A stretch of DNA of 64,000 bases from Streptomyces sp. CB01580 (GTDB lineage: Bacteria; Actinomycetota; Actinomycetes; Streptomycetales; Streptomycetaceae): positions 1 to 64,000 of the forward strand of contig NZ_LIXJ01000002.1 in assembly GCF_001905795.1 (NCBI RefSeq), read 5' to 3'. This document shows positions 53,539 through 61,877 of the stretch, in pieces. The position numbers were made by a program, and so were the translations under genes. Position 1 is the first letter of the stretch. Each line of letters opens with the position of its first letter. The notes under the pieces were generated by a model. That model searched no databases. It worked only from the letters and a program-made list of their open reading frames with translations, and was not told where the DNA came from.

Positions 53539-55131
53539 ATGGGCACCCTTGACGCCCCGCAGCCGGGCACCCGGCTGCACCACCGGCCCACCACCCTCGT
53601 CGACACCGCCCGCTTCCACGCCGAAGGGCAGCCGGACACCCCGGCCGTCATCTGCGGCGACACCACACTCACCTACGCGGACCTGCACCGGGAGAGCAGC
53701 CGCGCCGCACAGGCCCTGCGCGCCGCCGGTCTCACAGCCGGTGACCGGGTCGCCTACCTGGGCAAGGAGTCGGAGCGGTACTACGAGATCCTCTTCGCCT
53801 GCGCCAAGACCGGCACCGTCCTCGTCCCGGTCAACTGGCGGCTGACGTCACCGGAGGTCAGCCACATACTCCAGGACTCGGGCACCCGACTGCTCTTCGT
53901 CGAGGAAGAGTTCCGGCACATCGTCGACAACATGCCGATCGCACCGCCCGAACACGTCGTCGCGCTCGACGCGGCCGAGGGCTACACCGTCTGGAAGGCC
54001 CCGCACCCCGGAGCCGACGAGGCGTACGCGGCGACGCGCGACACCCCGGTGGCGCAGCTCTACACCAGTGGCACCACCGGGCTGCCGAAGGGCGTCGTGC
54101 TGGCCCACCGCAGCTTCTTCGCCATCGCGGACGCCATGGCCGAGGCGGAGGTCGACTGGATCGACTGGCGTTCCGGTGACATCGCGCTGGTCGGCATCCC
54201 CGGCTTTCACATTGGCGGACTGTGGTGGGCCACACAGAACTTCAACGCCGGGACCACGGTCGTGGCGATGCGCGCCTTCGACGCCGCCGTGGCCGTCGAG
54301 CTGATCCGGCGGCTCGGCATCACCACCGCCTGCGTGGTTCCCGCCATGCTGCGGATGATGCTGACGCGGCCGGGCGTCACACCGGCCGACTTCGCGACCC
54401 TGCGCAAGATCGTCTACGGCGGATCGCCGATCTCCGAGACCCTGCTGGAGCAGAGCCTGGCGGTGTTCCGCTGCGAGTTCGCCCAGATCTACGGGCTCAC
54501 GGAGACCGGCAACACGGCGGTCTGCCTGCCGCCTGCCGTCCACGAGCCGGGATCGCCTCCCATGCAGGCGGCGGGCCGCCCCTACCCCGGCGTACGGGTC
54601 CAGGTGACCGACGATCAGGGCGTCCCGCTGCCGCCCGGCGCGGTCGGCGAGGTCCGCCTGGCCACACCGGCGCACATGGTGGAGTACTGGAACCTCCCCG
54701 ACAAGACCGCCGAGACCCTCGTCGACGGCTGGATCCGCACCGGGGACGCCGGTTTCGTCGACGAGGACGGCTACGTCTTCATCCGCGACCGCATCAAGGA
54801 CGCGATCCTCGTGGCGGGCGAGAACGTCTACCCGGCGGAGATCGAGAACGTACTGGAACACCACCCCGGCGTCGCCGAAGCCGTGGTCGTCGGCGCGCCG
54901 GACGACCGCTGGGGCGAGTACGTCCACGCCTTCGTCGTCCCGGCCGACCCGGGCGGCCCGGCCCTGCGCGCGCGCGACCTGCACACCTTCCTCACACCCC
55001 GGCTGGCCGCGTTCAAACTGCCCGCGAAGTACGAGTTCATCGACCACGTCCCCCGTAACCCCAGCGGGAAGATCCTGCGCCGCGAACTGCGCGACCGGTT
55101 CTGGAGCGGTCCGGGCCGCAAGGTCAACTGA
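53539..55131 (+). CDS. scoC: Acyl-ACP ligase ScoC-like (FadD10 type)
   Basis: This 530-residue adenylate-forming enzyme has AQLYTSGTTGLPKGVVLAH (ATP loop), IYGLTETGNTAV, GWIRTGDAGFVDEDGYVFIRDR and a final NPSGKILRREL with the catalytic Lys. It corresponds to Rv0099/FadD10, which activates a fatty acid and loads it onto the dedicated carrier protein instead of CoA. Start ATG 53539 is the first credible codon after the scoD stop. Confidence 0.94.
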   Translation: MGTLDAPQPGTRLHHRPTTLVDTARFHAEGQPDTPAVICGDTTLTYADLHRESSRAAQALRAAGLTAGDRVAYLGKESERYYEILFACAKTGTVLVPVNWRLTSPEVSHILQDSGTRLLFVEEEFRHIVDNMPIAPPEHVVALDAAEGYTVWKAPHPGADEAYAATRDTPVAQLYTSGTTGLPKGVVLAHRSFFAIADAMAEAEVDWIDWRSGDIALVGIPGFHIGGLWWATQNFNAGTTVVAMRAFDAAVAVELIRRLGITTACVVPAMLRMMLTRPGVTPADFATLRKIVYGGSPISETLLEQSLAVFRCEFAQIYGLTETGNTAVCLPPAVHEPGSPPMQAAGRPYPGVRVQVTDDQGVPLPPGAVGEVRLATPAHMVEYWNLPDKTAETLVDGWIRTGDAGFVDEDGYVFIRDRIKDAILVAGENVYPAEIENVLEHHPGVAEAVVVGAPDDRWGEYVHAFVVPADPGGPALRARDLHTFLTPRLAAFKLPAKYEFIDHVPRNPSGKILRRELRDRFWSGPGRKVN

Positions 55132-55167
55132 CCTCCGCCGCCCGCAGCGCGAAGAGAGAGGACCACC

Positions 55168-55425
55168 ATGCCCGCTGCCCTCACCACCCAGCAGTTCCGC
55201 GCCGATCTCGCCGAACTCCTCTACCAGGAGCCCGAGGAAGTCGACCTCGACGACAACCCCGCCGGCGCCGGACTCGACTCCCTCCGCCTCATCACACTGG
55301 TCGAGCGCTGGCAGGCGTACGGCATCGACGTCTCCTTCATCGATCTGGCCGAACTGCCCTCCTTCCACCACTGGTGGCGGCTTCTGGACGAACGGCAGAA
55401 AGAAGGACGTCATGACGACGCCTGA
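55168..55425 (+). CDS. scoB: Acyl carrier protein ScoB-like
   Basis: This 85-residue carrier has the phosphopantetheine Ser in AGAGLDSLRLITLVERW and the ending FIDLAELPSFHHWWRLLDERQ, resembling Rv0100. It carries the acyl substrate through ScoC and ScoD. The gene overlaps the NRPS start by 14 nt, so the two are coupled. Confidence 0.92.
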   Translation: MPAALTTQQFRADLAELLYQEPEEVDLDDNPAGAGLDSLRLITLVERWQAYGIDVSFIDLAELPSFHHWWRLLDERQKEGRHDDA

Positions 55426-58400
55426 CAGCGACCGCCCCCACCACCGGCTGCTCGGGGCACAGGAGGGCATCTGGACCGGCCACCAGCTCGACACCTCCAG
55501 CCCCGCCTACAACACCGCCGAGTACGTGGTGATCGAGGGCCCGGTCGACATGGACATCTTCGAGGCCGCGCTGCGCCGGGCGGTCGAGGAGACCGAGGCT
55601 CTGCACTGCGTGTTCGCCGCCGACGACGAGGGCCGTCCTCAGCAAGTCGACATCCCGGCACCCGAGTGGCACCTCCACACCGCCGACGTCTCCTCGGCGC
55701 CCGATCCGCGAGCCGAGGCACTGCGCTGGATCGGCGCCGACATCGCGCGCCCCGTCGATCTCACCCGCGGACCACTCTTCGGGCACGCCCTGTTCCGCCT
55801 CGCCGCCGACCGCCACCTCTGGTACCACCGCGTCCACCACATCGCGCTGGACGGCTTCGGCCTCTCCCTGGTCGCACGGCGCGTCGCCGACGTCTACACC
55901 GCGCTCGCCGCGAACGCGGCGGTCGGCCCGAGCGGATTCGGCACCCTCGCCTCGGTACGCGAGGAGGAGGCTGCCTACCGCGGGTCCGAGCAGTTCGCCC
56001 GCGACCGGGACCACTGGACGCACCGGTACGCCGACCGGCCCGAGATCGCCACACCGGCGGCGAGGTCCGCTCTGCCGACTGCCTCCTTTCTCCGGGACGA
56101 GGGAGATCTCGACGCCGGGACCACAGCGGCGCTGCGGGCCACGGCCCGTGCCCTGTCGGTGTCCTGGTCGGAGGTCCTTCTCGCCATCACCGCCGCCCAC
56201 CTCCACCGCGCCACCGGAGCACCGGAGATCGTGCTGAGCGTCCCCGCGATGGGCCGCTTCGGCTCCGTGTCCCTGCGCGTGCCCGCCATGGTCCGCAACG
56301 TCCTGCCGCTGCGACTGGCCGTCGGCGCGGACGACAGTCTGCGGGCGCTGGTCGCTGCGGTCTCCCGCGAGGTGCGCTCGGCCCTGCCTCACCAGCGCTA
56401 CCGCTACGAGCAGATCCGGCGCGACCTGCGGCTGGTGGGCGCGGGGAGGCGGCTCTCCGGCCCGGGCGTCAACATCATGCCGTTCGCCTATGACCTGCGG
56501 TTCGCCGGACATCGCAGCACGGTGCACAACGTCTCGGCCGGACCCGTCGACGACCTGGCGTTCAACGTGTACGACCGCTCCGAAGGCACATCTCTGCGCT
56601 TCGCCGTGGACGCGAACCCCGACCTGTACACCGCCGCCGAGGTCGCCGGTCACCGGCGCGCCCTGTTCGACCTGCTGACGGAAGCCGTCGCGGAACCAGA
56701 CCGCCCGTTCAACGCCCTGCCCTCCGCCTCGCTCGCGGCACACTCCACGCCGGTCCACGTACTGGAGGGAGACCCGCTCCCCGCGCCACCCCGCCCGGTG
56801 CTCGCCCTCATCGCCGACCACGCGGCGCGACGCGGCAGCGCGGTGGCCGTGGAGGAGAGCGGCCGAAGCATCGGCTACGCCGAACTCTTCGGCGAGGCAC
56901 GCCGGACCGCTCACCTGCTCGCCGGCCATGGAGTGCGCCGCGGCGACCTGGTGGCCGTCGTACTGCCCCGCGGCATCGCGGCTGTCACCGCCCTGCTCGG
57001 CATCATGGCCGCGGGTGCCGTCTACTGCCCCCTCGACCCGAACGCCCCGGCAGACCGCACCACCGCGCTGCTCACTTCCGCCGCGCCCGACCTGGTCCTC
57101 ACCACAGCGTCGTACGCGCCTCTCTTCCCGGACCACGCCGTGCTGCTGGTCGATGCCGAGCCGCACACCACATCGACGCACCCGCCCATGTCCGCACCGG
57201 AGTTCGGGGAACTCGCCTACGTCATCCACACCTCCGGCACCACAGGAGAGCCCAAGGGCGTCGAGGTCGGACACGGAGCACTGGCCCACTTCGTCGCAGG
57301 GGCCGGACTCCGCTACGGCCTGGGCCGCACCGACCGCGTCCTGCAGTTCGCCCCCCTGCACTTCGACACCAGCATCGAGGAAATCTTCCTGACCCTGTGC
57401 ACCGGCGCCACGCTGGTCATCAGGCCGCAGGACATGACGGACTCGATCCCGCACTTCCTGGCCGAGTGTGATCGCCTGGGCATCAGCGTGCTCGACCTGC
57501 CGACCGCGTACTGGCACGAGTTGGCCTATGCCCTGTCCACCGGGGCCGGCGCACTGCCAAGCACGGTGCACACCGTCGTCATCGGCGGCGAGGCCGCACT
57601 ACGAGAGAGGGCCGCCCGCTGGCGCAAGGCGGTCGGCACGGATGTCCGGCTTCTCAACACCTACGGGCCGACCGAGGGGACGGTCGTCGCCACGGTGGCC
57701 GATCTGCACGACACGGCTCTCGCAGCCGACGACACCCCGGTGGGCCGCCCCCTGCCCGGCAGCCGGGCGGCCGTTGTCGACGGGGAGCTCTGTCTGCTGG
57801 GCCCCGCCCTCGCCAACGGCTACCGCGACCGGCCACAGGAGACCGCGGAGCGCTTCGTCCCGCTGAAGCGGCTGCCCGGCTCTCCACGCGCGTACCGAAC
57901 GGGCGACCTGGTGGAGCTGGGCGAGGACGGACTCCTGCGTCATCTCGGCCGCGCGGACGACGAGTTCAAGATCAGCGGTCACCGTGTCCAGCCTGCCGAA
58001 GTGGAGAGCGCCCTGCTCTCCCACCCCGGAATCAGCGACGCGGCCGTGGTCGGTCAGGTGCTGCCCGACGGCACCCGCAGGGTCACCGCCCACCTCGTTC
58101 CCGCCGGACCGAGACCACCAGCGTCAGCGGTCCGCGACCACCTCCGCGCCCGGCTGCCCGGACCGCTGATCCCCGCCTCGCTCACGTTCCTGACCCGCCT
58201 GCCCCGCACCGCGTCGGGCAAGACGGACCGTGCCGCACTGCTCTCCCAACTCCCCGCGCTCCCTGACGGTGCCGAGGACACCGGGCGAGCCCTCACGCTG
58301 GAGGCCACCGTCACCGGCGTGTGGCGCCAGGTACTCGCGGCCGACGACCTCACCGCGCACGACGACGTCTTCGAACGCGGAGCTCAGTCCCTCCAGGCCA

Positions 58401-59809
58401 TCCAGGCCGCCAACCGCCTGGCCACGGAGCTGGGCAGGGAGGTGAAGGTCGCGTCGCTCTTCCAGTACGCCACTCCCGCCGCCCTCGCCGTCTTCCTCGG
58501 GGCCGGAACACCTGTGTCCGACAGCCCGGCCGACTCCGTGCTGCCGTCCTCCCTGGCGGCCGACACCGAGCTCGCCCTGGAGATCCGCCCCGGAGCAGGG
58601 ACGGCCTCCTGGCCACCCCGGCGGTTCCTGCTCACCGGAGCCACAGGATTCGTGGGCACCCACCTCCTCGCACGGCTTCTGCGGTCGACGGAGGCGGAGG
58701 TGGTGTGCGCCGTCCGGGGCCAGAGCCCCGAGGAGGCTCTGGCGCGCGTCCACGCCGCTCTGGAAGCGGCCGGCCTGGCGCTGCCACCGGAGGAGCACCA
58801 TCGCGTCACCGCTCTCCCAGCAGACCTGTCCCTGCCGCAACTAGGCATGACGGAGGACCAGTGGAGCGAACTCGGGTCCACCGTCGACGCCATCGTCCAC
58901 AACGGCGCGGCGGTCAGTGTCGTCCGCGACTACACCGCCCTCCGCCCGGCCAACACCGAATCCACCCGCTGCCTGCTGCGTCTGGCGGCCCCGCGCGGCA
59001 TCCCGGTGCACTACGTCTCCACGCTCTCGGTCGGCCCACCGCGCGCTCTGAGCGAGGAGTTCGAGGAGACGTTCCTCACCGCGCACGAAGGACTGCGCTA
59101 CGGCTACCAGCAGACGAAGTGGGCGTCCGAACGCCTCCTCGAACGGGCCGCCGAGCGCGGCCTGCCCGTCACGGTCCACCGGCTCGGCCGCGTCGTCGGC
59201 CCGATCGCGGCGGGCACGGTGAACCGCCAGGACTTCCTGTGGACCGTCCTGCGCGCCGGAGTGCCTGCGGGCATCGTGCCCGACCTCTTTCCGGAGGAGT
59301 CCTGGATCCCCGCCGACCGGGTCGCGGCCGAGATCGTGGCGACCGGACCCGGCAGACGCCGCCCCCACGCCGTGGTCCACCACCACGCCGGAACTCCGGT
59401 GCGCCAGAAGGACCTGCACCGCTGGCTGCGCGAGTACGGCTACGAGATCGAGACCCTTCCACTGGACGTCTGGCGAGAGCGGATCCCCCCGAACACGGGG
59501 GACGCCGCAGCGGTCCTCGCCTTCTTCGACTCCCTGCCGCAGGGTCCGGACGGGCCGGACGGGAACCTCGGGCTCGCGACCGTACGGGCCGACAACGTGC
59601 GGGAGAGCCTGGCGTCGGCCGATGGCCCGCTGCCGTCCGTCCATCCGGCCACCGACCGGGCCGCCTTCTTCCGCCAGCTGGATCACTGCGTGGCTACCGG
59701 AGCACTGCCCGCACCGTCGGCTCCGGATTCGCCACGACCTTTGGGAACTCGCTCCGGGCGCCGCCCGACTCTTGATACGAACCCTGGCCGACAGCCGGCC
59801 TCACACTAG
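55412..59809 (+). CDS. scoA: Single-module NRPS ScoA-like (C-A-T-R)
   Basis: This 1465-residue synthetase has a condensation domain (~10-430) with HHIALDG at 142-148. The adenylation domain (~470-960) has HTSGTTGEPKG near 605, FDTSIEEIF near 651 and TYGPTEG near 750. The thiolation Ser is in ERGAQSLQAIQ near 992. A reductive-release domain (~1070-1465) has LLTGATGFVGTHL and YGYQQTKW (YxxxK). Aligning the specificity pocket by eye gives D-T-E-D-V-G-T-V-V-K, with acidic residues at the positions expected for lysine-type substrates. ScoA/Rv0101 joins two beta-isocyano acyl groups to Lys and releases the product by reduction. There is no TE domain, as expected with an R domain. Promoter copy 4 lies in its last codons. 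Confidence 0.95.
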   Translation: MTTPDSDRPHHRLLGAQEGIWTGHQLDTSSPAYNTAEYVVIEGPVDMDIFEAALRRAVEETEALHCVFAADDEGRPQQVDIPAPEWHLHTADVSSAPDPRAEALRWIGADIARPVDLTRGPLFGHALFRLAADRHLWYHRVHHIALDGFGLSLVARRVADVYTALAANAAVGPSGFGTLASVREEEAAYRGSEQFARDRDHWTHRYADRPEIATPAARSALPTASFLRDEGDLDAGTTAALRATARALSVSWSEVLLAITAAHLHRATGAPEIVLSVPAMGRFGSVSLRVPAMVRNVLPLRLAVGADDSLRALVAAVSREVRSALPHQRYRYEQIRRDLRLVGAGRRLSGPGVNIMPFAYDLRFAGHRSTVHNVSAGPVDDLAFNVYDRSEGTSLRFAVDANPDLYTAAEVAGHRRALFDLLTEAVAEPDRPFNALPSASLAAHSTPVHVLEGDPLPAPPRPVLALIADHAARRGSAVAVEESGRSIGYAELFGEARRTAHLLAGHGVRRGDLVAVVLPRGIAAVTALLGIMAAGAVYCPLDPNAPADRTTALLTSAAPDLVLTTASYAPLFPDHAVLLVDAEPHTTSTHPPMSAPEFGELAYVIHTSGTTGEPKGVEVGHGALAHFVAGAGLRYGLGRTDRVLQFAPLHFDTSIEEIFLTLCTGATLVIRPQDMTDSIPHFLAECDRLGISVLDLPTAYWHELAYALSTGAGALPSTVHTVVIGGEAALRERAARWRKAVGTDVRLLNTYGPTEGTVVATVADLHDTALAADDTPVGRPLPGSRAAVVDGELCLLGPALANGYRDRPQETAERFVPLKRLPGSPRAYRTGDLVELGEDGLLRHLGRADDEFKISGHRVQPAEVESALLSHPGISDAAVVGQVLPDGTRRVTAHLVPAGPRPPASAVRDHLRARLPGPLIPASLTFLTRLPRTASGKTDRAALLSQLPALPDGAEDTGRALTLEATVTGVWRQVLAADDLTAHDDVFERGAQSLQAIQAANRLATELGREVKVASLFQYATPAALAVFLGAGTPVSDSPADSVLPSSLAADTELALEIRPGAGTASWPPRRFLLTGATGFVGTHLLARLLRSTEAEVVCAVRGQSPEEALARVHAALEAAGLALPPEEHHRVTALPADLSLPQLGMTEDQWSELGSTVDAIVHNGAAVSVVRDYTALRPANTESTRCLLRLAAPRGIPVHYVSTLSVGPPRALSEEFEETFLTAHEGLRYGYQQTKWASERLLERAAERGLPVTVHRLGRVVGPIAAGTVNRQDFLWTVLRAGVPAGIVPDLFPEESWIPADRVAAEIVATGPGRRRPHAVVHHHAGTPVRQKDLHRWLREYGYEIETLPLDVWRERIPPNTGDAAAVLAFFDSLPQGPDGPDGNLGLATVRADNVRESLASADGPLPSVHPATDRAAFFRQLDHCVATGALPAPSAPDSPRPLGTRSGRRPTLDTNPGRQPASH
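59743..59769 (+). promoter_or_regulatory. Island promoter motif, copy 4 (importer operon), inside scoA 3' end
   Basis: GGGAACTC (59743-59750) and CGAC (59766-59769), 17 nt after GGAAC, continue TCTTGATACGAA. It matches copy 3 at nearly every non-spacer base. Predicted start is near 59780, ~38 nt before the binding-protein ATG, allowing the importer to be expressed apart from the synthetase. Confidence 0.78.
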
Positions 59810-59817
59810 GAGCACAC

Positions 59818-60855
59818 ATGTCCACCAAGCGGTTCGCCGCCCTCGGAGTGATAGCCGTCGTCGGAGCCGCGACCGCCGGATGCGGGGGCCCGACGGGCGA
59901 GACGGCGGCGGAGACCAAGCAGCCCGCCGCGTCCTCGGCCGCCGGCTACCCGGTCACGCTGGAAAACTGCGGGGTGAAGCAGACCTTCACCAAGGCACCC
60001 GGCAGAGTGGTCGTCATGAACGGCGCCTCCGTCGCCGAGGTCTCCACGCTCCTGGCCCTGGGGCTTGAGGACCGCATCGTCGTCAACCAGCAGAGCTACG
60101 GCATGTCCGAAGTGCCCGGCCGCGCTGACGCGATCAAGGCCCTGCCCAAGGGCGACATCAAGCTCAACGACGCCTTCGACATCCCCCGCGAGGCGATGCT
60201 CGGCCAACGTCCCGACCTGGTCCTGTCCACCACCGCGTACGGCTTCGACGCCAAGAACGGCTTCGCCACCCGCGACCAGCTCAAGGACGTGGGCGCCAAC
60301 ACCTACATCTCACCGCAGGGCTGCGACCAGGACACGTCCAGGATGACGATCGAGGACAGCCGGGCCCTGCTCCGCGACATGGGCAAAATCTTCGGCGTCA
60401 GCGACCGCGCCGAGAGGCTGATCGCCGAGTCCGACAAGCGCATCGCGGAGGTCGTGGAGAAGGTCAAGGACGAGAAGAAGCCCAACGTCCTGGTCCTCTT
60501 CTCCAACATGACGATGGGCGGCAACGACTTCAGCTCTGTCGTCGCCAAGGGCATCTACAACGACATCCTCGCCAAGGCCGGGGGCACCAACGCCTTCGAG
60601 TCGGCCTCCAAGACCTCCTTCGCGGACCTGAGCAAGGAGAAGGTGGCCGCCGCCGACGTGGACGCCCTCGTCGTCATCAGCTACAACGACCCCGACCCGA
60701 CGGCCTACGCCAAGAAGCTGCTCAAGGAGTTCCCCCAGTGGTCGGCGGCGAAGAACGACGCGTACGTGGTGCTGTCCGACTCGATCTACCTCGGCCCCAG
60801 CAACGACGTGGCCGTGGAGAAGATCGCCAAGACGCTCCACCCCGACGCTCTCTGA
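59818..60855 (+). CDS. Metallophore ABC transporter substrate-binding lipoprotein
   Basis: This 345-residue protein has the lipobox GAATAGC (Cys22) and is lipid-anchored outside. It belongs to the FhuD/BtuF-like class III binding fold: GRVVVMNGASVAEVSTLLALGLEDRIV, then RPDLVLSTTAYG, a long backbone helix (DRAERLIAESDKRIAEVVEKVKDEKKP) and the second lobe ending HPDAL. This class binds siderophores, cobalamin or similar complexes. It begins 8 nt after the NRPS stop. In this locus the probable cargo is the copper-loaded isonitrile lipopeptide, although iron-siderophore uptake cannot be excluded by sequence. Confidence 0.9.
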   Translation: MSTKRFAALGVIAVVGAATAGCGGPTGETAAETKQPAASSAAGYPVTLENCGVKQTFTKAPGRVVVMNGASVAEVSTLLALGLEDRIVVNQQSYGMSEVPGRADAIKALPKGDIKLNDAFDIPREAMLGQRPDLVLSTTAYGFDAKNGFATRDQLKDVGANTYISPQGCDQDTSRMTIEDSRALLRDMGKIFGVSDRAERLIAESDKRIAEVVEKVKDEKKPNVLVLFSNMTMGGNDFSSVVAKGIYNDILAKAGGTNAFESASKTSFADLSKEKVAAADVDALVVISYNDPDPTAYAKKLLKEFPQWSAAKNDAYVVLSDSIYLGPSNDVAVEKIAKTLHPDAL

Positions 60856-61877
60856 CCGGACTGCGCCTCTCCCTCGGTGTCCTCGTCCTGCTCGCCGCAC
60901 TGCTCGCCGCCGTGATCACGGCGATCAGCATCGGCGCGGTCACCGTACCGGTGGCGGACGTCTGGAGCATCGTGGCCCATCACCTGACGGGCCATGATGC
61001 GGTCGCCGACCCCGCGCTGGACCAGATCGTGTGGAGCTTCCGCACGCCCCGCGTCCTCCTCGCGGCCCTCGCGGGCGCCGGCCTCGCGGTGGCCGGCGCC
61101 GTCCTCCAGACCCTGGTCGCCAACCCCCTGGCCGACTCCACCGTGCTCGGCTTCTCCTACGGAGCCTCCTTCGGCGCGGTTCTGGTCATCACCTTGGGCG
61201 GGATCGGCATCGGCGGAGTGGGGGTTGCGGGCGCCGCGTTCCTCGGCGCTCTCGCCACCGGAACGGCGGTCTTCGCCCTGGGACGGCGTCGCGGACGCCT
61301 GGCACCCACCCGCCTCGTCCTCGCGGGCGTGGCGGTCGGCTACGTCCTGCTCTCCGCGACCAGCTTCGTGCAGCTCTGGGCGACGCCCACCGAACTGCGC
61401 ACGGTGATGTTCTGGATGCTGGGCAGCGTCGCCGGAGCCCAGTGGGAACAGCTGCCCGTGGTCGCGACGATCGTCCTGAGCTGCACCGCCCTGCTCGGCC
61501 TGTTCGGACGGCGGCTCAACGCCGTCCTGGCCGGCGACGAATCAGCCACCGCACTCGGCGTGGACGTCAACCGGCTGCGCGCCGTCCTGCTGGTCATCAC
61601 CGCGCTGCTCACCGGTTCGGTCATCGCGGTGGCCGGCGGCATCGGCTTCGTCGGACTGATGATCCCGCACCTCGTACGCCTCACCGTCGGAGCGGACCAC
61701 CGGCGACTTCTCCCGCTCACCGCGCTGCTCGGAGCCGTCTACCTCGTGCTCGTCGACCTCCTCTCCCGTACCCTCATCCGACCGAACGAACTGCCGCTCG
61801 GCATCCTCACCGCCCTGCTCGGCGCCCCGTTCTTCGTCTGGCTGTTGCGCCGTAACAAGGGCTTGGACACCGTATGA
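60852..61877 (+). CDS. FecCD-family ABC permease (likely CTG or distant GTG start)
   Basis: This ~341-residue permease has ~10 membrane helices. Family phrases: WSFRTPRVLLAALAGAGLAVAGAVLQTLVANPLADSTVLGFSYGASFGAVLV, LAPTRLVLAGVAVGYVLLS, VAGGIGFVGLMIPHLVRLTVGADHR and NELPLGILTALLGAPFFVWLLRR. The frame has no ATG near the binding-protein stop. CTG 60852 overlaps that stop (CTGA) and gives a full first helix. GTG 60738 would overlap the previous gene by 118 nt, and GTG 60912 would truncate helix 1. It overlaps the ATPase gene by 4 nt. Confidence 0.9.
   Translation: MTGLRLSLGVLVLLAALLAAVITAISIGAVTVPVADVWSIVAHHLTGHDAVADPALDQIVWSFRTPRVLLAALAGAGLAVAGAVLQTLVANPLADSTVLGFSYGASFGAVLVITLGGIGIGGVGVAGAAFLGALATGTAVFALGRRRGRLAPTRLVLAGVAVGYVLLSATSFVQLWATPTELRTVMFWMLGSVAGAQWEQLPVVATIVLSCTALLGLFGRRLNAVLAGDESATALGVDVNRLRAVLLVITALLTGSVIAVAGGIGFVGLMIPHLVRLTVGADHRRLLPLTALLGAVYLVLVDLLSRTLIRPNELPLGILTALLGAPFFVWLLRRNKGLDTV

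Noticed and set aside
55412..59809. NRPS truncated because it lacks a thioesterase domain
   Set aside because: It ends in a complete reductive-release domain with GATGFVGTHL and YxxxK, the normal ending for this family.
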